9,815 bases of DNA from Spirochaetaceae bacterium. GTDB lineage: Bacteria; Spirochaetota; Spirochaetia; DSM-2461. The stretch covers positions 1 to 9,815 of the forward strand of contig JAEINM010000130.1 of NCBI GenBank assembly GCA_016342385.1, in the 5' to 3' direction. The translations under genes were made by a program, and so were the position numbers. The notes beneath the pieces were generated by a model, which saw only the letters and a list, made by a program, of their open reading frames with translations, was not told the DNA's origin and searched no databases. Shown one piece after another: positions 5,365-9,815 of this stretch. How positions within the stretch are numbered: position 1 is the stretch's first letter; every line of letters starts with the position of its first letter.

Positions 5365-6887
5365 GGTTAAAAGATGAGAAGTCTGTGGAAAAGGATCTTT
5401 CTCAGGAAGAGCCCTGGATAGTCCTTATCATTGATGATGATGATCAGATTCATGAAGTGACAAAATTAGCTCTTTCCTCTTTTACTTTTGAAGATAAACC
5501 GCTTAAGTTTTTCAGTGTTTTCAGTGCACAGGAAGCCCGGGATTTTTTATTAAACAGCACGGAACATTTTTCGGTTTTTCTTCTCGATGTTGTTATGGAG
5601 GAGGATGACGCCGGACTCAAACTGGCTAAATATATAAGAGAGGATCTCAAGAACCATTATACACGGATTATTTTGAGAACAGGTCAACCGGGTTTTGCTC
5701 CCGAGTATTCGGTCATTAAAGATTATGATATTGATGCCTATAAGAATAAGACAGAATTAAAGAGGGCTGATCTGGAATCTGTCTTCTATACCTCTCTCCG
5801 TTCTTATCGGGATATCTCCTTCCTGCAGTTACAGAGAAAATGTATTGAGCAGGTTGTTGCCTCTATTACACATATCAATTCCACCACGGACCTTCCGGAT
5901 TTCGCTTCAGCACTCCTCAATCAGATCGGTCACCTGACAGGTATTGAAGAGGGTAGATTGATTCTGGAACCATCAGAGACATTTGCTGTTTCCCGAAGTG
6001 AATTCAAAACCAGAGTTCTCGCTTCATCGGGTAAAGGACATATGGTTGAGAGAAATGAAATCGGTGTCATTGACAGTGAGGCGAGGGCATTGATAGATGA
6101 AAGTCTCAATAGTCATTGTGATGTGTATGCACATCCCTATTTTGTCCATTATATGCAAACTCAGAGAAATAATGAAATAGTTCTGGCTCTTAAAAGCAGA
6201 TATAGACTGTCCGAGGCGGATGAAGAACTGCTGATACTCTTTTCATCCAATGTCATTTTGACCTATGAAAACCTTATCCTAAGTGAAGAGATCAGTGAAA
6301 GCCAGAACCTGATTGTACGGTTACTCGGCGGAGCTGTTGAAAGCCGTTCTCTCGAAACAGGGTCCCATGTCAGACGGGTGGGAGAGCTAGCTGCTCTGCT
6401 GACCAGTCTCTCTGGAGGTACTTTAGGAGAAATTGAAATGATGAGAGTCTCCGCACCCTTACATGATGTGGGAAAAATAAGCATCCCCGATTTCATTTTG
6501 AATAAACCGGAGAAACTGAATGATAAGGAGTGGTCTATTATAAAAACCCATTCTTTGAATGGGTTTAATCTTTTAAAGGATACAGGCAATATCATTCTCG
6601 ATAAAGCTGCTATTATTGCGCTCGATCATCACGAGCGATGGGATGGGACGGGATACCCTTCAGGAAAAAAAGGTCTCGAGATTTCTCTTGACGGCCGAAT
6701 TGTAGCCATAGCCGATGTTCTCGATGCTCTTGTCTCCCGAAGATGTTATAAATCTGCCTGGTCTTATGATCAAACCATGATTTATATGAAAAAGATGAAA
6801 GGTTCCCAATTTGACCCTGAACTGACCGATTTACTTCTGGAAAATAGCAAAGAGGTTTATGATATCTATCTGAAGTATCCCGATTGA
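5358..6887 (+). CDS. Response regulator with REC, DUF3369 and HD-GYP domains, probable c-di-GMP phosphodiesterase
   Basis: 509 residues, soluble. REC domain about 20-145: acidic cluster D26-D29, phospho-acceptor D77 in VFLLDVVM, T108 in RTGQ, and YKNKTEL near 128-134. A DUF3369 sensor-like domain, GAF-related as I recall, spans about 165-310. HD-GYP follows from about 315: H337 in TGSHVRRV, H369-D370 in LHDVGKI, H398 in KTHSLNG, H424-H425-E426 with DGTGYP (429-434), and D453 in IADVLDAL. The metal ligands and the GYP signature are all present, so hydrolysis of cyclic di-GMP is expected, switched by phosphorylation of D77. Low c-di-GMP usually favours motility over sessile growth. The cognate kinase is not in the window. 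An in-frame stop (5352-5354) lies just upstream, making ATG 5358 the first possible start; GTG 5385, with GAG six bases before it, is an alternative. It is divergent from the GntR gene, with an 89-bp shared control region. Confidence 0.93.
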   Translation: MEWLKDEKSVEKDLSQEEPWIVLIIDDDDQIHEVTKLALSSFTFEDKPLKFFSVFSAQEARDFLLNSTEHFSVFLLDVVMEEDDAGLKLAKYIREDLKNHYTRIILRTGQPGFAPEYSVIKDYDIDAYKNKTELKRADLESVFYTSLRSYRDISFLQLQRKCIEQVVASITHINSTTDLPDFASALLNQIGHLTGIEEGRLILEPSETFAVSRSEFKTRVLASSGKGHMVERNEIGVIDSEARALIDESLNSHCDVYAHPYFVHYMQTQRNNEIVLALKSRYRLSEADEELLILFSSNVILTYENLILSEEISESQNLIVRLLGGAVESRSLETGSHVRRVGELAALLTSLSGGTLGEIEMMRVSAPLHDVGKISIPDFILNKPEKLNDKEWSIIKTHSLNGFNLLKDTGNIILDKAAIIALDHHERWDGTGYPSGKKGLEISLDGRIVAIADVLDALVSRRCYKSAWSYDQTMIYMKKMKGSQFDPELTDLLLENSKEVYDIYLKYPD

Positions 6888-6925
6888 CGATCATATTTTT
6901 ATAAATCCTGAAGAAAATAGCTGTC

Positions 6926-7501
6926 TTAACGGAGTAGAGAGAAGAAGATATCCCTGAATTCTTCCAATGGTCTTATAGACTGAAGTAGTTTCCCCTGTAT
7001 TAGAGCTCCTTCCCACCCGGATAATATAAACGTTGCCAGAGCTTCTGGTGAATGATTGAGTTTTATTGATCCTGAATCCTGTGCTTCCAAAAGAGTATCG
7101 CGGAAGAGGACTTTCCAGGATTCAAATATCTTTGCCAGTTCCCTGCGGAACAGGGGATCCTCATCTGTTAATTCCTGGGTGAGTTTACCGAACAGACAGT
7201 TGCAGCGGCAGGGGCTTCCCTGAAAATGATTTATCTGTTCCCCAAAAAAATTCTCAATCCTCTCCAAAGGAGGGGTATCGTTGTGAAAATGATTCTCTAT
7301 GGTTGTAAAAAAAGATTGTCCCGCATAATTAATCAGCTGAATGCCGAAGTCCGTTTTGCTGTTAAAATAATAATAGAAAGAACCTTTAGGAACAGAAGCA
7401 GATTTCAGAATTTCACTTATTCCCGTATTTTTAAAGCCTTTTTCTGAGACCAGAACAATTCCTTTTTGTAGAATATGTTCCTTCATATTATTATTTTTCA
7501 A
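6926..7501 (-). CDS. TetR/AcrR-family regulator with a CxCxC motif, downstream of lon
   Basis: 191 residues. The N-terminal HTH spans about 8-55 (GFKNTGISEILKSASVPKGSFYYYFNSK), matching the TetR DNA-binding domain closely. The C-terminal ligand/dimer domain has CLFGKLTQEL, WKVLFRDTLLEAQ and a WEGALIQGKL segment, which recall the NemR/AcuR-like branch; some members there sense electrophiles through a cysteine. Here three cysteines, C98, C100 and C102, form CRCNC at the matching place, so thiol-based or metal sensing is plausible but inferred. The start is taken as TTG 7501, because AAAGGGAG (7515-7508) lies six bases before it; the in-frame ATG at 7486 is the alternative, 21 bases from that sequence. 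The ribosome site overlaps the lon stop codon and the gap is only 12 nt, so it is probably co-transcribed with lon. It is convergent with the HD-GYP gene, 38 bp apart, with no obvious terminator between. Confidence 0.9.
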   Translation of the reverse strand: MKNNNMKEHILQKGIVLVSEKGFKNTGISEILKSASVPKGSFYYYFNSKTDFGIQLINYAGQSFFTTIENHFHNDTPPLERIENFFGEQINHFQGSPCRCNCLFGKLTQELTDEDPLFRRELAKIFESWKVLFRDTLLEAQDSGSIKLNHSPEALATFILSGWEGALIQGKLLQSIRPLEEFRDIFFSLLR

Positions 7502-7513
7502 AAAGATCTCCCT

Positions 7514-9815
7514 TTATGCTTTGTCTCCTAGAGTATTACCCTCTTCCAGCCTGACTGTGTCCAGTTTCGGAATATCAATTCCCAGAGCTTCTTTAATGAC
7601 CTCTTCCACAGTGGAAACAAGTTTGAATTCAAGCTTGTCTTTTATTTCCTCCGGAATATCTTCAAGGTCTTTTTTATTCTCTACAGGCAGAAGAATCTTT
7701 TCAATTCCAGCTCTGTGAGCCGCCAGGACTTTTTCTTTCAATCCTCCAATAGGCATGACTGATCCCCTGAGAGTTATTTCTCCTGTCATGGCCAGTTTGG
7801 GGTTCACTTTTCTGCCGGTTACCAGTGAAGCCAGAGATGTAAATAAAGCTATCCCTGCTGAAGGCCCATCTTTGGGTACAGATCCGGAAGGGACATGAAT
7901 ATGCAGATCACTTTCACTAAAGGCAAAACCTGAAGCAAATAATGCCAGCCGCGATCTGATTAGGCTTCTGGAGATTTGTGCCGATTCCTTCATTACATCG
8001 CCCAGTTGTCCGGTCAGTGTTAACTGCCCGTTACCGGGCATACTGGTGCTTTCAATAAAGAGTATTTCCCCCCCTACAGGAGTCCATGCCAGGCCGGTGA
8101 CCACTCCCGGAGGATTGTCCGCCTCCGCCAGGGCGTGACGCACTCTCTCTTTACCCAGAAACTCTTCAACCAGTTGAGCATTAATATGGTAAGGCAGTTT
8201 TTCCTTTCCCGAAACTATTTTTTCCGAGGATATTCTCGCCAGAGTAGCGAGTTTTCTCTGAAGTGTTCTCACTCCGGCCTCTCTGGTGTAGTTTTCTATT
8301 ACTTCTGTCAGAGCATCATCTCCGATAGTCAGCTTCTCATCATCCAATCCATGCTCTTCCAGAACCCGGGGAACCAGATGTTTTTTACCGATGTGGAATT
8401 TCTCATGATTTGTATAACCTGAAATCGTCAGGACTTCCATTCTGTCAAGAAGGGGGCCCGGTATTGTCTCTATAGAGTTGGCCGTGGCTATAAAAAATAC
8501 ATCCGACAGATCGTAGGGGACCTCCAGATAGTGGTCGGAAAAACTGTTGTTCTGTTCAGGGTCCAGAACTTCCAGTAAAGCACTAGCCGGATCTCCGCTG
8601 AATCCCCTCATAAGCTTATCCACTTCATCGAGTACAAACACAGGATTTTTTGTTCCCGCTTTTTTCATGCCCTGGATAATTCTTCCCGGCAGAGCTCCTA
8701 CATAAGTTCTTCTGTGTCCTCTTATATCAGCTTCATCGCGAATACCCCCGAGACTCATTCTTATAAATTTTCTGTCCAGTGCTCCGGCAATACTTTTTCC
8801 CAGACTGGTTTTTCCGGTTCCAGGAGGGCCGACAAGAAGAAGGATCGTCCCTTTTTTCCCTTTCTTCAGTTTCATAACAGCAAGATGCTGAATGATTCTT
8901 TCTTTAACCTTCTCCAACCCATAATGGTCTCTGTTCAGTATCTCTCTGGCCATTTCTATATCTATCTCTTTTTCTTCTCCAGTTTTCCAGGGAAGGGCCA
9001 CCAGTAGATCCAGATAATTTCTTATAACATGACTATCTGACCCGTTTGGACCTTGAGCTTCCAGTTTTTCATATTCTTCAAGAGCAATCTCCCGTACATC
9101 TTCAGGCATTTCAGAGCCGTCAATTCTGTCTTTCAGGGATTTTTTCGTCCCGCTTTTCCCTTCGTTCAGCTCTTCCTGTATGGATTTCAGCTGTTCCCGT
9201 AAAATGTTTTCCCGGTAGCTCTTGTTCGCTTTTTCTGAGAATTTCTTAGCCATCTCCGCTTGAATCCTGATAGATTCTTTCTGTTTTATCAAATGGTCAA
9301 GGAATTTCATTCCCCGTTCCTTCACCGATTGAATCTCCAGTAACTCCTGCTTATCAGATCGGGAAATGTAGTACATCAGTTTTGATGGTTCCTGGAATTC
9401 TTCAATTCTTTTAATAATTTCTTCAGACCCCTGGAAGAACCGGGCGGCTTCTCTTGATATATCTTTTATATAGGTGAGCAGATCCTGCTGGTTGCTCCTC
9501 TCCATATCCATTTCATCGAGAAGGAGAGTAAAGTTGGTCAGGTAAAAGCCATCGTGTTTTTTTATATTGTTTATCTGAACCCTCTCAATTCCATGAGTGA
9601 GGATCTTGTATCCCTCCTGTAATTTTTCATTGCTGATAATTCTGACCAGGGTACCCACTTTGTAGAAATCATCCTCATCCAGATCTTTCATATTGAAGTT
9701 TTTGCGCATGGATAAGGCTATGGCGTACTTTTCCTTCTCATCTTCATTTATATTAAATAATCCCTCGAGATCAAGTCCGCTTATGCGGATATGATTATCA
9801 CTTCCCGGGAAAATA
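7514..9815 (-). CDS. lon: ATP-dependent Lon protease, 5'-partial
   Basis: Lon is a cytoplasmic AAA+ serine protease that unfolds and degrades damaged and short-lived regulatory proteins. The frame stays open to the right edge, so the Met at 9709 is internal; 35 more codons upstream (IFPGSDNHIRISG...) give 766 visible residues, and only about 10-20 are missing compared with a typical length near 780. In visible numbering: N-terminal substrate domain about 1-130, a long helical segment to about 230, Walker A GPPGTGKT 329-336, Walker B VFVLDEVDK 392-400, RGHRRTYVGALPG near 365-377, and the protease domain with catalytic S652 (PKDGPSAG) and K695 (GGLKEK), 43 residues apart as in E. coli Lon. VTGLAWTPVGGE and LTGQLGDVMKESAQ are classic. 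The N-domain is divergent, lacking the usual REKSI segment. It is followed directly by the TetR gene. No promoter is visible; the control region lies outside the window. Confidence 0.97.
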   Translation of the reverse strand, partial: IFPGSDNHIRISGLDLEGLFNINEDEKEKYAIALSMRKNFNMKDLDEDDFYKVGTLVRIISNEKLQEGYKILTHGIERVQINNIKKHDGFYLTNFTLLLDEMDMERSNQQDLLTYIKDISREAARFFQGSEEIIKRIEEFQEPSKLMYYISRSDKQELLEIQSVKERGMKFLDHLIKQKESIRIQAEMAKKFSEKANKSYRENILREQLKSIQEELNEGKSGTKKSLKDRIDGSEMPEDVREIALEEYEKLEAQGPNGSDSHVIRNYLDLLVALPWKTGEEKEIDIEMAREILNRDHYGLEKVKERIIQHLAVMKLKKGKKGTILLLVGPPGTGKTSLGKSIAGALDRKFIRMSLGGIRDEADIRGHRRTYVGALPGRIIQGMKKAGTKNPVFVLDEVDKLMRGFSGDPASALLEVLDPEQNNSFSDHYLEVPYDLSDVFFIATANSIETIPGPLLDRMEVLTISGYTNHEKFHIGKKHLVPRVLEEHGLDDEKLTIGDDALTEVIENYTREAGVRTLQRKLATLARISSEKIVSGKEKLPYHINAQLVEEFLGKERVRHALAEADNPPGVVTGLAWTPVGGEILFIESTSMPGNGQLTLTGQLGDVMKESAQISRSLIRSRLALFASGFAFSESDLHIHVPSGSVPKDGPSAGIALFTSLASLVTGRKVNPKLAMTGEITLRGSVMPIGGLKEKVLAAHRAGIEKILLPVENKKDLEDIPEEIKDKLEFKLVSTVEEVIKEALGIDIPKLDTVRLEEGNTLGDKA

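Noticed and set aside
8135..9249. Several plus-strand reading frames of 67-97 codons opposite lon
   Set aside because: They are antisense shadows of a strongly conserved Lon coding sequence and show no domain or ribosome site.
9707..9709. ATG at 9709 as the Lon start
   Set aside because: The frame continues open for 35 codons to the window edge with Lon-like residues (IFPG...), so this Met is internal.

Overview
The window comes from a moderately AT-rich diderm bacterium. It encodes a BamA-type outer-membrane barrel protein with a signal peptide, a FapA (DUF342)-like protein, an HD-GYP response regulator and an AAA+ Lon protease. The mix of families and the base composition suggest a free-living spirochaete, but this is inference; no rRNA or marker gene settles it. 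No tRNA, rRNA, CRISPR array, insertion sequence or phage gene was seen. Two genes are cut by the window edges: the MGMT-type repair protein on the left and Lon on the right.

Layout. (1) 1-257 (+): C-terminal part of an O6-alkylguanine-DNA alkyltransferase. (2) 258-521: no convincing gene; holds a long palindromic hairpin. (3) 522-1312 (-): two-gene operon of a stand-alone CheY-like receiver and a small protein resembling only the N-terminal domain of FapA, joined by a TAGTG stop/start overlap. (4) 1313-1694: non-coding, with a good promoter for the receiver gene and palindromic operator candidates. (5) 1695-2942 (-): short one-POTRA BamA/TamA-like outer-membrane protein. (6) 2943-3039: divergent control region with a near-consensus Fur box. 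(7) 3040-4530 (+): GlpA-like FAD oxidoreductase with a C-terminal four-cysteine BFD-type domain and none of its usual partners. (8) 4516-5268 (-): HutC-type GntR regulator whose 3' end overlaps the oxidoreductase gene by 15 bp. (9) 5269-5357: compact divergent promoter region. (10) 5358-6887 (+): REC-DUF3369-HD-GYP regulator, probably a c-di-GMP phosphodiesterase. (11) 6926-9815 (-): lon followed 12 nt later by a TetR gene with a CxCxC motif, probably one transcript.

How they may work together. Most of the window is regulation and stress response: DNA alkylation repair, a Lon-TetR pair that could sense reactive electrophiles or metal, an iron-responsive outer-membrane/redox divergon, and two receiver-domain proteins. 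The receiver/FapA-like pair and the HD-GYP protein both suggest control of motility or surface behaviour. No histidine kinase lies in the window. The most unusual points are the Fur box between the barrel protein and the orphan GlpA-like flavoprotein, the FapA N-domain coupled to a receiver, and promoters placed so close to the GntR and HD-GYP start codons that leaderless transcripts are possible.
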